Shown piece by piece: positions 8,141 through 16,730 of a DNA stretch of 64,000 nt. The stretch spans positions 434,001 through 498,000 of the forward strand of contig NZ_JAJNOD010000002.1 in NCBI RefSeq assembly GCF_021044885.1. The letters run 5' to 3'. The notes beneath the pieces are model-generated. The model was not told where the DNA came from. It ran no database searches and saw only the letters and a list, made by a program, of their open reading frames with translations. This stretch comes from Microbacterium nymphoidis (GTDB taxonomy: Bacteria; Actinomycetota; Actinomycetes; Actinomycetales; Microbacteriaceae). Both the position numbers and the translations under genes were made by a program. Numbering within the stretch: position 1 is the stretch's first letter; each line of letters starts with the position of its first letter.

Positions 8141-9481
8141 ATGCCCCACGCATCGGATCCCGCTGAGGAGCGCTCCACGACGGTGCGGCGCAGCGCGCTG
8201 CGCATGCAGCAGCCGCTGGATCGCTTCACGGTGTTCGATCGCGTCGCGTTCCTCATCGGCACGGTTGCTGCTGTGTGGCTGGCCACGCTCCTGGTGCTGC
8301 AGGGCTTTCGGACATGGTGGGGGCTGGGCCTCGCGCTTGTCGTGTGGGCGCTGCTCGCATATCTCGCGCTGCCGCGCCTGCACAAGATGCTCTCGGATCT
8401 GTATGTGCCCGACTACTTCTTCGGCAGGACCCGCACCGCCGACGGACTTCTCGGCGATCCCGTGAACCTCGCCGTGGACGGGTCATTCGAGCAGCTCGAC
8501 GCGGTGATGCGCCGCGCCGGCTGGCACACCGCGGATGAGATTTCCCCCTCGTCCACCTGGGGGATCATCGTCTCCACGCTCACGCGGAGGTCGTACCCCA
8601 CGGCGCCGGTGTCGAACCTCTATCTGTTCGGACGCCGACAGGATGTCGCTTATCAGCAGGAGGTCGCCGGCAATCCGAAGCAGCGCCACCACGTGCGCTT
8701 CTGGCACACTCCGCCAGGCTGGCCGCTGCCGGGAGGTGCCCGGGTGGACTGGCTGGGAGCCGGTACCTACGACACCGACGTGGGGCTCTCGCTGTTCACC
8801 CTCCAGATCACGCACCGCATCGATGAGGACACCGATGTCGAGCGCGACTTTGTCGTCTCCTCCGCGACCACGGCCGATGACTCCGTCCGGGTGCGTGTGC
8901 TGAGCGATTTCACAACCGGCTATCACTCGCGAAACGGTGGCGGAGATCGATTCATCACCGACGGTGACCTCCCCATCCTCGATCTGTCCGAGGTGGAACC
9001 CTCGCTGACGGACACCACGCTCACCGCGAGCTATGTCGCCGAGAAGCGGGCGCGCCCGCCGATGACCACGATCTTCGGCGCGGTCGTGGTGCTTGTCGGT
9101 GCGGTGCTCAGCGGTCTGGACATCGTCAACGCCCTCGCGGACACAGCCGGTCTCGACGAGATCGAGATCGCCGCGCTGTGGATCGTGCTGGGCGTCTTCG
9201 CGCTGGCGCTCGTGATCCAGATCGTCCTGGCCATCAGCATGCTCCGCGGCGGCAGACGCGCCCGCAACACCCTCATCGTGTTGCTGACGATCACCATCGT
9301 CGGTGCCGCGGTCAGTTATCTCGACGGAACCATCGCGCTGGGCCTCGACTTCGCGCTGCTGAACGCGACCGTCCAGTGCCTCGGCCTTCTCGCCCTCACC
9401 ACGGACTCCGCCGGGGCGTGGTCGCGCCGTCGCCTCACGGACGATCTGGAGCCCGCGCCCCACGAGGCTCCGGCGAGCTGA
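8141..9481 (+). CDS. LssY C-terminal domain membrane protein
   Basis: The 446 residues split into three parts: two N-terminal membrane helices (about 33-75), a soluble domain (about 80-300) and three or four C-terminal helices (about 306-425). The soluble part carries the LssY_C pattern: SNLYLFGRRQDVAYQQ at about 161-176, RHHVRFW and DWLGAGTYDTDVGLS. Legionella LssY is linked to a type I secretion locus, but the domain is widespread and its role unknown. Here it follows YccF with a 6-bp gap and is followed by a strong hairpin, so the two genes form a small membrane-protein operon of unknown function. Confidence 0.82.
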   Translation: MPHASDPAEERSTTVRRSALRMQQPLDRFTVFDRVAFLIGTVAAVWLATLLVLQGFRTWWGLGLALVVWALLAYLALPRLHKMLSDLYVPDYFFGRTRTADGLLGDPVNLAVDGSFEQLDAVMRRAGWHTADEISPSSTWGIIVSTLTRRSYPTAPVSNLYLFGRRQDVAYQQEVAGNPKQRHHVRFWHTPPGWPLPGGARVDWLGAGTYDTDVGLSLFTLQITHRIDEDTDVERDFVVSSATTADDSVRVRVLSDFTTGYHSRNGGGDRFITDGDLPILDLSEVEPSLTDTTLTASYVAEKRARPPMTTIFGAVVVLVGAVLSGLDIVNALADTAGLDEIEIAALWIVLGVFALALVIQIVLAISMLRGGRRARNTLIVLLTITIVGAAVSYLDGTIALGLDFALLNATVQCLGLLALTTDSAGAWSRRRLTDDLEPAPHEAPAS

Positions 9482-9530
9482 ACCCGGCGGGCGCGACGGC
9501 CGGGCCAACGGGATTCCGGCGGACGCAAGA

Positions 9531-9556
9531 GACCCCCAGATCTCTCTGGGGGTCTT
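9531..9556. terminator. Hairpin between the LssY_C gene and tRNA-Ser
   Basis: GACCCCCAGA (9531-9540) pairs perfectly with TCTGGGGGTC (9545-9554) around a 4-base loop and is followed by TT on the plus strand. It can end both the plus-strand operon and the minus-strand tRNA transcript. Confidence 0.8.
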
Positions 9557-9559
9557 CGG

Positions 9560-9646
9560 CGGAGAATGGGGGATTCGAACCCCCGAGGGCTTTCACACCC
9601 AACACGCTTTCCAAGCGTGCGCCATAGGCCACTAGGCGAATTCTCC
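9560..9646 (-). tRNA. tRNA-Ser (anticodon GGA)
   Basis: Read on the minus strand, GGAGAAT pairs with ATTCTCC as the acceptor stem with discriminator G. CACGC and GCGTG flank a TTGGAAA loop, giving anticodon GGA. A long variable arm, as in class II tRNAs, precedes the GGTTCGAAT T-loop. The 87-nt length fits serine tRNA. No CCA is encoded. Confidence 0.95.
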
Positions 9647-9668
9647 TCGGCTCACTGAGCCTCGTACG

Positions 9669-9674
9669 ATCCTA
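9669..9674 (-). promoter_or_regulatory. -10 hexamer for tRNA-Ser
   Basis: On the minus strand TAGGAT lies about 23 bp before the mature tRNA 5' end, a suitable place for a short-leader tRNA promoter. Confidence 0.45.
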
Positions 9675-9720
9675 CCCTGTGTTGCGGTGTGCTCGTGACC
9701 GGGCAGACCACCCGGGCGCG

Positions 9721-11997
9721 TCACGGGGTGGGGGCATCCCGCCGGGGAAGCAGCGAGACGGGAAGGAATCGGGCGCGGCGCCGGACATGCGGGTCGGCCG
9801 TCTCCTGCCAGATCCGGTGCACATCGGCGACGGCGCCGGCAAGCGCCTCGCCGTCCGCGCCACCACCGTCCTCACGTCCGTAGCTGACGCGCTCGATGGC
9901 GGCACGCAGCAGATCGAGCTCCTCGCGGGGCGCGCCGGTCGCCGTCACGATCCGGTCCACGAACTCGCGCGGGGTGTTCGAGTCGTCGGCCCGGAGACCG
10001 TGATCCGCGGCATCTGCTTGCAGCTCCGCCCAGGCAGCCGCCGCGTCGCCCGCACGTGCTGCCGTCATCCGCCGTGACCGCAGCACTGTGCGCACGGTGA
10101 GGGGCGTGAGGGCGACCGCGACCGCCAGGGCGATCCAGCCCAGGATGGCCAGGTACCGGCCGAGATCGACGCTCGGACTGCTCCCCGCCGTGCTCGTGTC
10201 GGTGGGCTCGGTGATGTCCGGACGCTCCGGCTGGGCGGTGGCCGTGGACGTGGGCGCTGGCGCGCTCGGCTCGACCGGATCGCTCCCGGTGGGTGTCGCC
10301 GCCAGGAACCGCGTGGCCACGCCCAGGCTCGCGGTGGGCTCGAACGCCACCCAGCCGATGCCGGCGAAATAGACCTCCGGCCAGGTGTGGAGCTGATCCG
10401 ACGTGACCGCGTACTGGACGCGATCGTCGACGCTCGTTCCCGTGGCCTCGCCGGGCAGGAAGCCCAGCGCGATGCGCGCCTGCATACCCAGGTCGCGGGC
10501 CATCAGGGTGAACGCGGCCGCGAAGTGAACGCAGTAGCCGCTGCGCTGTGTGAGGAACGCCTCGATCGCCACGGCGCTCGATCCGTCATAGCCGTCTTCC
10601 ACCGGCGCATCCAGCGAGTACGAGAACTCGCTGGAGCGGAACCAGGACTGCAGCGCCACGAGCTTGTCGTAATCGGTCGCAGCTTCGGCAGTCACCTCGG
10701 TGGCGTACTGGTGCAGCAAAGGCGTGTCTTCGGCTGAGAGGCCGGTGCTGGCGCCGATCTGCGCGGACGCCGCGCGAATCTGCTCCAGGGACGGCGCCGC
10801 CGTGGTGTACGAGGCGCCGTAGGACAGCCCGTTGATCACCGTTCCCTCGGACGCGACGGTCCGGTTGTCGGAGTCCGCCCGCCAGCCGGCCCCGAGGCCG
10901 GTGAGGTCGAAGGGCTCCGGGGGGAGCGGCAGCATGGTGGAGTCCACGCCGTCGACCTCCACCGAGATCTGATGAGTGGTCGTCTCCACCGCGGGATCGC
11001 GCACCTCCGGGAACTGGGAGAGCCAGTCCACATCGACCCGCTCGCCCTCATCCGGCTCCCAGACGCTGCCGGTGAACTGCGACATGGTGGTCAGCCGGAG
11101 GTACGGGACCGCGCCCCCGTCCGTGGTGAAGGTCAGCATGCGGGTGTTGTTCGGCCGGCGGAGGTCTTCGCCGAGATCGAGGGTGGCGTCGATGCGGTTC
11201 GCGCTTCCGAGCCCGAATCCGTTCAAGGACCCGTTCCCGCCTCGGGGAAGGAGGGGCGCCACGATGACGGCGGCAACGAGGGCGATCACCACCGAGACCA
11301 CTCCCGCACCGAGCACGCCTCCGGGGCGAAGCCCCCCGCGCAGCTGCACGCTGCGATACAGCAGCGCGGCGCCCACCACGATGATGAGCGCGATCGCGAC
11401 CGCATCGCTGCCGTGGGGGAGGATCGCGGACGGGGCCAGTGCCAGCGCCAGCGGGATGAGCACCGCGGCCACCGGGACGCGGAAGGTGATGACGATGAGG
11501 TCGGCGAGCACCGTGATCAGCGCGATCGCCGAGACGAGCAGGAACGACAGCGTGGGATCCTCCGGCATCGGGGCCACGCCCTGTCGGATCTGCTCTGCGG
11601 CGTCGCCCGCGAGCACGTCCCAGCGGGCGAACACGTCGAACGTCGGGATCACGAAGAGGAACGCCTGGGCCGGCGCGGTGAGCAGAGTGGCGGACCCGAG
11701 GCCGATGATGACCTGCCCGATCAGGGCGCCGAGGCCGCCGGTGCGAAGTGCCCGCATCAGGACGCCGACGCCAATGAGCACGGCGATCGTCAGCACCGAC
11801 TGCAGCCGCCAGGTCTCCCCGGAGAAGATCCTCCCGAACGGCATCAACGGCAAGCACAGCAGCACAGCGAGAAGCAGGCTGGTGATGGCGTCCGGGCGGG
11901 AGCGGCGCCGCGCCGACGACGACTGGACTCGTCCGCGGGTCGGCATCTCATGCGTGTGGGCCGCGGCAGTCGGCGCAGGGGCCTCACGAACCGCCAT
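9721..11997 (-). CDS. TgpA-type transmembrane transglutaminase-like protein
   Basis: This is a 758-residue membrane protein. About seven hydrophobic helices fill residues 36-260. A large extracytoplasmic region follows, with a transglutaminase-like core: RSGYCVHFAAAF holds the catalytic Cys at about 489, HTWPEVYF the His at about 536, and GWVAFEPT a carboxylate position that is Asp in many relatives. A Pro/Thr-rich spacer, one membrane helix (about 635-655) and a DUF4129-like cytoplasmic tail complete it. TgpA proteins occur with MoxR and DUF58 proteins, exactly as here, and the set is thought to act in envelope maturation; the substrate is unknown. GGAGGTGA lies just before the ATG. The start overlaps the DUF58 gene by 14 bp. 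Confidence 0.9.
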   Translation of the reverse strand: MAVREAPAPTAAAHTHEMPTRGRVQSSSARRRSRPDAITSLLLAVLLCLPLMPFGRIFSGETWRLQSVLTIAVLIGVGVLMRALRTGGLGALIGQVIIGLGSATLLTAPAQAFLFVIPTFDVFARWDVLAGDAAEQIRQGVAPMPEDPTLSFLLVSAIALITVLADLIVITFRVPVAAVLIPLALALAPSAILPHGSDAVAIALIIVVGAALLYRSVQLRGGLRPGGVLGAGVVSVVIALVAAVIVAPLLPRGGNGSLNGFGLGSANRIDATLDLGEDLRRPNNTRMLTFTTDGGAVPYLRLTTMSQFTGSVWEPDEGERVDVDWLSQFPEVRDPAVETTTHQISVEVDGVDSTMLPLPPEPFDLTGLGAGWRADSDNRTVASEGTVINGLSYGASYTTAAPSLEQIRAASAQIGASTGLSAEDTPLLHQYATEVTAEAATDYDKLVALQSWFRSSEFSYSLDAPVEDGYDGSSAVAIEAFLTQRSGYCVHFAAAFTLMARDLGMQARIALGFLPGEATGTSVDDRVQYAVTSDQLHTWPEVYFAGIGWVAFEPTASLGVATRFLAATPTGSDPVEPSAPAPTSTATAQPERPDITEPTDTSTAGSSPSVDLGRYLAILGWIALAVAVALTPLTVRTVLRSRRMTAARAGDAAAAWAELQADAADHGLRADDSNTPREFVDRIVTATGAPREELDLLRAAIERVSYGREDGGGADGEALAGAVADVHRIWQETADPHVRRRARFLPVSLLPRRDAPTP

Positions 11998-13195
11998 GGG
12001 TCACCTCCGCTCCGATCGCACGCGCCCACGCCGCCCGCAGCGCTGGGGCGCCGGACTCGGCGACGACGCCGGTGCGCCATCCGCGGGCGGCGGCCCGCTC
12101 GATTCCCGAGACGGCGGGACCGACGGCCAGGAGCACGGGGAGGGACGAACGCGCAGCGACGCTCCCCGTGGAATCCACCGCCGCATCCACGCGGCCCGCC
12201 GTGAGGAGCACCACCGGCCCGAGCTCGGCGGCCATCGGCGAGACACGCGCCGCGGCGTGCACGCTCTGCAACCGGGCGAGCACGGCCAGAGCCGAGCGGA
12301 TGCCGTCCTCGTCGGCGATGTCCGGGACGAGGGTCGTACCGGACGTGTCGGTCAGTGCCACCACGTATCCGTCGCGCACCAGCCGCACCACCACGGAGAT
12401 TGCCCCGGCCAGCACGGTCTCGAGGTCAGCGGCCGCGGATCGTCCGCCCGTCTGGTGCGGGCGCACCCGATCGATGATCACGGTGGCCCGGGGCGTGCTC
12501 TCGAACTCCTCCTGGCGAACCATGAGCTCGTCACGATGAGCCGTCGCGCGCCAGTGGACGCGGCGGAGCGAGTCGCCGGGAACATAGGGGCGGGCGATCA
12601 GATTGTCGGCGCCCTCCACGGCACGCGGCGACAACGCCGAGTGCGCGCCGCCGCTCTCACCCGCCGCCTCGGACAGGGACGGCAGCTCGTGCACCTCGGG
12701 CCCGACCAGCACCGAGAAGGCTTCTCCCACCGTGGGCATACGCCGGGCGAGCCCGAGTGCGTCCACGAGCCCCACGCGCAGCGGCCCGACACTGTGGTCC
12801 CCGCGAGCCGTGCCGGTGAGTTCGTAGCGGATCGTCACGCGGTCGATGCGCTGGTCTGCCCGGGTCACGATGCCGTTCGCGCGGCCCGCGAGTCCGGTGG
12901 GCACACGCTCGCTCCAGCGCGTGAGACCCGCCGGTGCTGCACCCGGGGTCCACGTGGCCGCGACCTCGATCTTCTCGCCGACGGCGGACACGTCGGGGGA
13001 GACCCGGTGCTGCACCGCACCGGCTGCGCCTCCGAACCACACGACCACGAGGCAGCTCAGCACCAGGAGTGCGAGGACCACGCCGGCGAAGACCACGGCG
13101 TCGAGTCCGATGCGCAGACCGACCACCGTGATCACCAGCCCGGCGAGGAACAGCACCGTGCCGCGGGCGGTCAGTGGCCAGAGCGGACCGCGCAT
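11984..13195 (-). CDS. DUF58 domain membrane protein
   Basis: This 403-residue protein has two hydrophobic helices near the N-terminus (about 10-55), a beta-rich region, and the DUF58 signature RPYVPGDSLRRVHWRATA at about 206-223. A von Willebrand A-like fold probably follows, though the MIDAS-type residues are not obvious. DUF58 proteins work with MoxR ATPases and transglutaminase-like partners, which flank this gene on both sides. ATG 13195 starts one base after the MoxR stop codon, which suggests coupled translation. The upstream extension of the frame, inside the MoxR gene, is rejected. Confidence 0.88.
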   Translation of the reverse strand: MRGPLWPLTARGTVLFLAGLVITVVGLRIGLDAVVFAGVVLALLVLSCLVVVWFGGAAGAVQHRVSPDVSAVGEKIEVAATWTPGAAPAGLTRWSERVPTGLAGRANGIVTRADQRIDRVTIRYELTGTARGDHSVGPLRVGLVDALGLARRMPTVGEAFSVLVGPEVHELPSLSEAAGESGGAHSALSPRAVEGADNLIARPYVPGDSLRRVHWRATAHRDELMVRQEEFESTPRATVIIDRVRPHQTGGRSAAADLETVLAGAISVVVRLVRDGYVVALTDTSGTTLVPDIADEDGIRSALAVLARLQSVHAAARVSPMAAELGPVVLLTAGRVDAAVDSTGSVAARSSLPVLLAVGPAVSGIERAAARGWRTGVVAESGAPALRAAWARAIGAEVTHGGS

Positions 13196-13196
13196 G

Positions 13197-14216
13197 TCAG
13201 CGGCGGCTCGCGATGGGCACCGCGACCCGGCGGGTGAGCCCGGAGAGCACCTCGTCGATGATCTCGTCATTGCTGGCGCGGCCGAGCGCGGTGCGCGTGG
13301 GAAGCAGACGGTGGGCGAACACGGGGGAGAGGAGGTCGGTGACATCGTCCGGCAGCACGAAGTCGCGGCCGTCCAGCGCCGCCCACACCTTCGCGGCACG
13401 CACGAGCTGCAGGGTGGCGCGCGGCGATGCGCCCAGGCGGAGATCGGGGTGTGTGCGGGTGGCCTGTGCCAGGCGCACCACATACTCCTCGATGAGCGGA
13501 GAGACATGGATTCCCCGCACGAAGCGGATCATCGCGGTGATCTCGGCGGCATCGGTGACGGGACGGAGATCCGCGAGAGGGTTGCCGGCGTCGCGCTGGC
13601 GGATCATCGCCTGCTCCGCCTGCGCGTCCGGGTAGCCCATCGACAGGCGCACCAGGAACCGGTCGCGCTGCGCCTCCGGAAGGGCGTAGGTGCCGTCCAT
13701 CTCCAGCGGGTTCTGGGTCGCTACCACGATGAACGGGGCGGGGAGCGGGCGCGAGAGGCCGTCAACGGTAACCTGGCGCTCCTCCATCGCCTCCAGCAGG
13801 GCCGACTGGGTCTTCGGGGATGCACGGTTGATCTCATCGGCGATCACGACGTTCGCGAAGATCGCGCCCGGCTTGAACTCGAACTCCCTGGTGACCGGAT
13901 TGAACACCGACACGCCCGTGACGTCGCCGGGAAGCAGATCCGGGGTGAACTGGATCCGTCGCACGTCCGCGTGCACGGATGCGGCCAGAGCGCGGGCGAG
14001 CATCGTCTTGCCGACCCCGGGCACGTCCTCGATGAGCAGATGGCCCTCTGCGAACAAGCAGACGAGGGCGGCGTCGATCGCGGAGCGCTTGCCGTCGATG
14101 ACGCGTTCCACCGACTCCACGATCCGGCCGACCACCGCCGAAAAGCGATCCTGGTCGATCACAGCGCCGGTGTGGTCGGCTGCTGACGGCGCTGCCGGAG
14201 TGGTGCCCTGATCCAT
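13197..14216 (-). CDS. MoxR family AAA+ ATPase
   Basis: This 339-residue MoxR-type AAA+ ATPase has Walker A EDVPGVGKTML at about residues 62-72. Walker B VIADEINRASPKTQSALLEA is at about 125-144, sensor 1 is in VVATQNPLEMDGTYALPEAQ, and the arginine-bearing RDRFLVRL follows. MoxR proteins are chaperone-like ATPases that assemble or activate partner complexes, commonly DUF58/VWA proteins, and the next two genes are such partners. ATG 14216 is preceded by GAGAGGAT at a good distance. TAGAGT (14299-14294, minus strand) is a possible -10 for the three-gene operon. Confidence 0.92.
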   Translation of the reverse strand: MDQGTTPAAPSAADHTGAVIDQDRFSAVVGRIVESVERVIDGKRSAIDAALVCLFAEGHLLIEDVPGVGKTMLARALAASVHADVRRIQFTPDLLPGDVTGVSVFNPVTREFEFKPGAIFANVVIADEINRASPKTQSALLEAMEERQVTVDGLSRPLPAPFIVVATQNPLEMDGTYALPEAQRDRFLVRLSMGYPDAQAEQAMIRQRDAGNPLADLRPVTDAAEITAMIRFVRGIHVSPLIEEYVVRLAQATRTHPDLRLGASPRATLQLVRAAKVWAALDGRDFVLPDDVTDLLSPVFAHRLLPTRTALGRASNDEIIDEVLSGLTRRVAVPIASRR

Positions 14217-14337
14217 CGGAATCCTCTCGTCCGCGATACCCGCTCGCGCGGGTCCGAGCGGTGCCCTCGGGTGTGACAACACCGTCCGCGCACACTCTAA
14301 CCGGGCCAGATGGTCAGAGGATGCGTGCGGACCTTGT

Positions 14338-14343
14338 TAGACT
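14338..14343 (+). promoter_or_regulatory. -10 hexamer TAGACT for SRP RNA
   Basis: TAGACT ends about 7 bp before the predicted 5' end of the SRP RNA at about 14350. Confidence 0.55.
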
Positions 14344-14349
14344 GTTCTC

Positions 14350-14438
14350 AGCTCTCCGCGCGGCGGTATCCAGGCCAACTCCCCCAGGACGGAAACGTAG
14401 CAAGGGTAACCAGGCTCTGCCGGGTGCGCGGAGAGTCT
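14350..14438 (+). ncRNA. ffs: Signal recognition particle RNA (small bacterial type, 4.5S-like)
   Basis: CTCTCCGCG near the 5' end pairs with CGCGGAGAG near the 3' end to close a long hairpin. The apical part contains CCAGG and GGACGGAAACGTAGCA, the conserved SRP domain IV with its internal loop and a GGAA-type tetraloop, followed by GGGTAACCAGG. The length of about 90-100 nt fits the Alu-less actinobacterial form. It binds Ffh to target membrane proteins. Ends are estimated from the stem. Confidence 0.9.
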
Positions 14439-14442
14439 TTTC

Positions 14443-14475
14443 ATGCCCGGGGCACTCGTGTCGCCGGGCATTCTT
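14443..14475 (+). terminator. Rho-independent terminator after SRP RNA
   Basis: ATGCCCGG (14443-14450) pairs with CCGGGCAT (14464-14471) and is followed by TCTT. A TCTTTT run also sits directly at the RNA 3' end. Confidence 0.65.
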
Positions 14476-14593
14476 CGTACGCCCCGCGCATTCTCCCGCT
14501 ACGGTGAGCCGGTGCGAGCCGGATTCGCGTGAGCGAAGACGAACCATGCGCAGCTGGCGGAATATCTCCAGCCCGCCCCGCCACCCGCCCGCC

Positions 14594-14599
14594 TAGGGT
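14594..14599 (+). promoter_or_regulatory. -10 hexamer TAGGGT, likely leaderless promoter of pta-ackA
   Basis: TAGGGT ends 6 bp before the GTG at 14606, with no Shine-Dalgarno sequence at normal spacing. Confidence 0.55.
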
Positions 14600-14605
14600 G
14601 GAAGC

Positions 14606-16729
14606 GTGGCGAAGAGCATCTACATCACGTCAGCCGAGGGGCACACCGGCAAGTCCGCGATCGCGCTGGGCGTGCTGGACCTTCTCACCCGCACGACGGC
14701 TCGCGTGGGGGTGTTCCGGCCGATCACGCGCTCACGCGAGGAGATCGACAGCGTCCTGGCGATGCTGCTCGAGCACGACGGCGTCGACCTGGACGCGGCG
14801 GCGGCCACCGGCGTGACCTACGACGAGGTGCGCGCGGATCCGGAAGCCGCCCTGTCGCAGATCGTCGAGCGGTTCAACGCGGTGAGGTCCCAGTGCGAGA
14901 CGGTCGTGATCATCGGCAGCGACTACACGGATGTCGCGAGCCCCACCGAGCTCGGCTTCAACGCGCGCATCGCGGCGAACCTCGGCGCTCCGGTCCTCCT
15001 CGTGCTCGGCGGACGCGCCCAGCTGGGGCAGGGGGAGCAGCTGGGCACCACGACGGCGCGCACCGCCGCGGAGATCGCCGCCACCGCGGATATCGCGATG
15101 ACGGAGCTCCGCCACAGCCGGGCCCAGCTGCTGGCGGCGATCGTGAACCGCGCCGATCCGACGCAGTCCGACGCCATCATCGACGCGGTCTCTGCGGCGA
15201 TCGTCGCCGATGGTGCCGCACCCGGAACGCCCGTGTGGGCGATCCCTGAGGACCGTTCGCTGGTGGCCCCGTCCGTGCGCGGAATCATGCAGGCGGTGGA
15301 CGGACGGCTCATCCAGGGGGATCCCGAGCTGATGACCCGCGAGGTGCTCTCGGTGGTCGTCGCCGGCATGTCGATGGTCAACGTGCTGCCACGGCTACAG
15401 CAGGACGCGATGGTGGTGATCGCCGCGGATCGCACCGACGTGCTGCTGGCGACGCTGCTGGCCAACGCCTCCGGGACGTTCCCCTCGGTGTCCGGCATCC
15501 TCCTCAACGGGCCGTTCCCGCTCCCGGAGGAGATCACCCGGCTCCTGGACGGCCTGTCCTCGTCGCTTCCCGTGATCGCGACGGACCTGGGAACCTACGA
15601 CACGGCCTTGCGGGTCATGCGCACCCGAGGACGACTCGCCTCCGACTCGCGCCGACGCATCGACACGGCGCTGACCCTGTTCGACACGAGCGTCAACACC
15701 GACGTACTCGCCCAGGCCCTCGGCGTGGCGAGCACCGATGTGGTCACCCCGCTGATGTTCCAGTACGCGCTCGTGGAGCGGGCGCGCGCCGACCGACGGC
15801 ACATCGTCCTCCCGGAGGGCGACGATGATCGCATCCTGCGCGCTGCAGCCACCCTTGAGGCACGAGGCGTCGCGGAGCTGACGATCCTCGGCGACGAGCA
15901 GGCGGTGCGTGCGCGCGCGGTGGAACTCGGCGTGGACCTCGGCGGCGCCCACATCCTCAGCCCCTTCGATCCCGAGCTCGTGAAGACCTTCGCCGCTGAG
16001 TACACGCGTCTGCGAGCGCACAAGGGCATGACGCTCGAACGAGCCGCCGACACCGTGACAGACGTGTCCTACTTCGGCACGATGATGGTGCACCTGGGGC
16101 TCGCGGACGGCATGGTCTCCGGCGCCGCGCACACCACCGCACACACGATCCGTCCGGCCTTCGAGATCATCAAGACCCGTCCGGGGACGTCCGTGGTCTC
16201 CAGCGTGTTCCTCATGGCTCTCGCGGACCGCGTCCTGGTCTACGGCGACTGCGCCGTGATCCCGGATCCCACGAGTGAGCAGCTCGCGGACATCGCGATC
16301 TCCTCGGCCGCCACCGCCACCCAGTTCGGCATCTCGCCACGTGTGGCGATGCTCTCCTACTCCACGGGGGAGTCCGGATCCGGCGCAGACGTCGACAAGG
16401 TGCGCGCGGCGACCGCCCTGGTTCGCGAACGCGCACCCGAACTGCTGGTCGAGGGTCCGATCCAGTACGACGCGGCGGCGGACGCTGCCGTCGCGGCCGC
16501 GAAGATGCCCGGATCCGAGGTGGCCGGACGCGCCACGGTGTTCATCTTCCCAGACCTCAATACCGGCAACAACACCTACAAGGCGGTGCAGCGCTCCGCG
16601 GGGGCGGTGGCGATGGGACCCGTGCTCCAGGGCCTCAACCGCCCGATCAACGACCTGTCCCGGGGCGCCCTCGTCGAGGACATCATCAACACGGTGGCCA
16701 TCACGGCCATCCAGGCGCAGGGGGTCTGA
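14606..16729 (+). CDS. pta: Phosphate acetyltransferase
   Basis: This 707-residue enzyme has the long, three-part form of Pta. An N-terminal P-loop-like domain (TSAEGHTGKSAIALG at about 8-22) and a central DRTGG domain (about 215-330) are followed by the C-terminal PTA_PTB catalytic domain (about 385-705). The last has LPEGDDDRILRAA, SGAAHTTAHTIRPA and FPDLNTGNNTYKAVQR. It converts acetyl-CoA and phosphate to acetyl phosphate in the cytosol. ackA starts one base after its stop, so the pair forms the usual acetate overflow operon. The GTG start with TAGGGT 6 bp upstream indicates a leaderless mRNA. Confidence 0.97.
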   Translation: MAKSIYITSAEGHTGKSAIALGVLDLLTRTTARVGVFRPITRSREEIDSVLAMLLEHDGVDLDAAAATGVTYDEVRADPEAALSQIVERFNAVRSQCETVVIIGSDYTDVASPTELGFNARIAANLGAPVLLVLGGRAQLGQGEQLGTTTARTAAEIAATADIAMTELRHSRAQLLAAIVNRADPTQSDAIIDAVSAAIVADGAAPGTPVWAIPEDRSLVAPSVRGIMQAVDGRLIQGDPELMTREVLSVVVAGMSMVNVLPRLQQDAMVVIAADRTDVLLATLLANASGTFPSVSGILLNGPFPLPEEITRLLDGLSSSLPVIATDLGTYDTALRVMRTRGRLASDSRRRIDTALTLFDTSVNTDVLAQALGVASTDVVTPLMFQYALVERARADRRHIVLPEGDDDRILRAAATLEARGVAELTILGDEQAVRARAVELGVDLGGAHILSPFDPELVKTFAAEYTRLRAHKGMTLERAADTVTDVSYFGTMMVHLGLADGMVSGAAHTTAHTIRPAFEIIKTRPGTSVVSSVFLMALADRVLVYGDCAVIPDPTSEQLADIAISSAATATQFGISPRVAMLSYSTGESGSGADVDKVRAATALVRERAPELLVEGPIQYDAAADAAVAAAKMPGSEVAGRATVFIFPDLNTGNNTYKAVQRSAGAVAMGPVLQGLNRPINDLSRGALVEDIINTVAITAIQAQGV

Positions 16730-16730
16730 C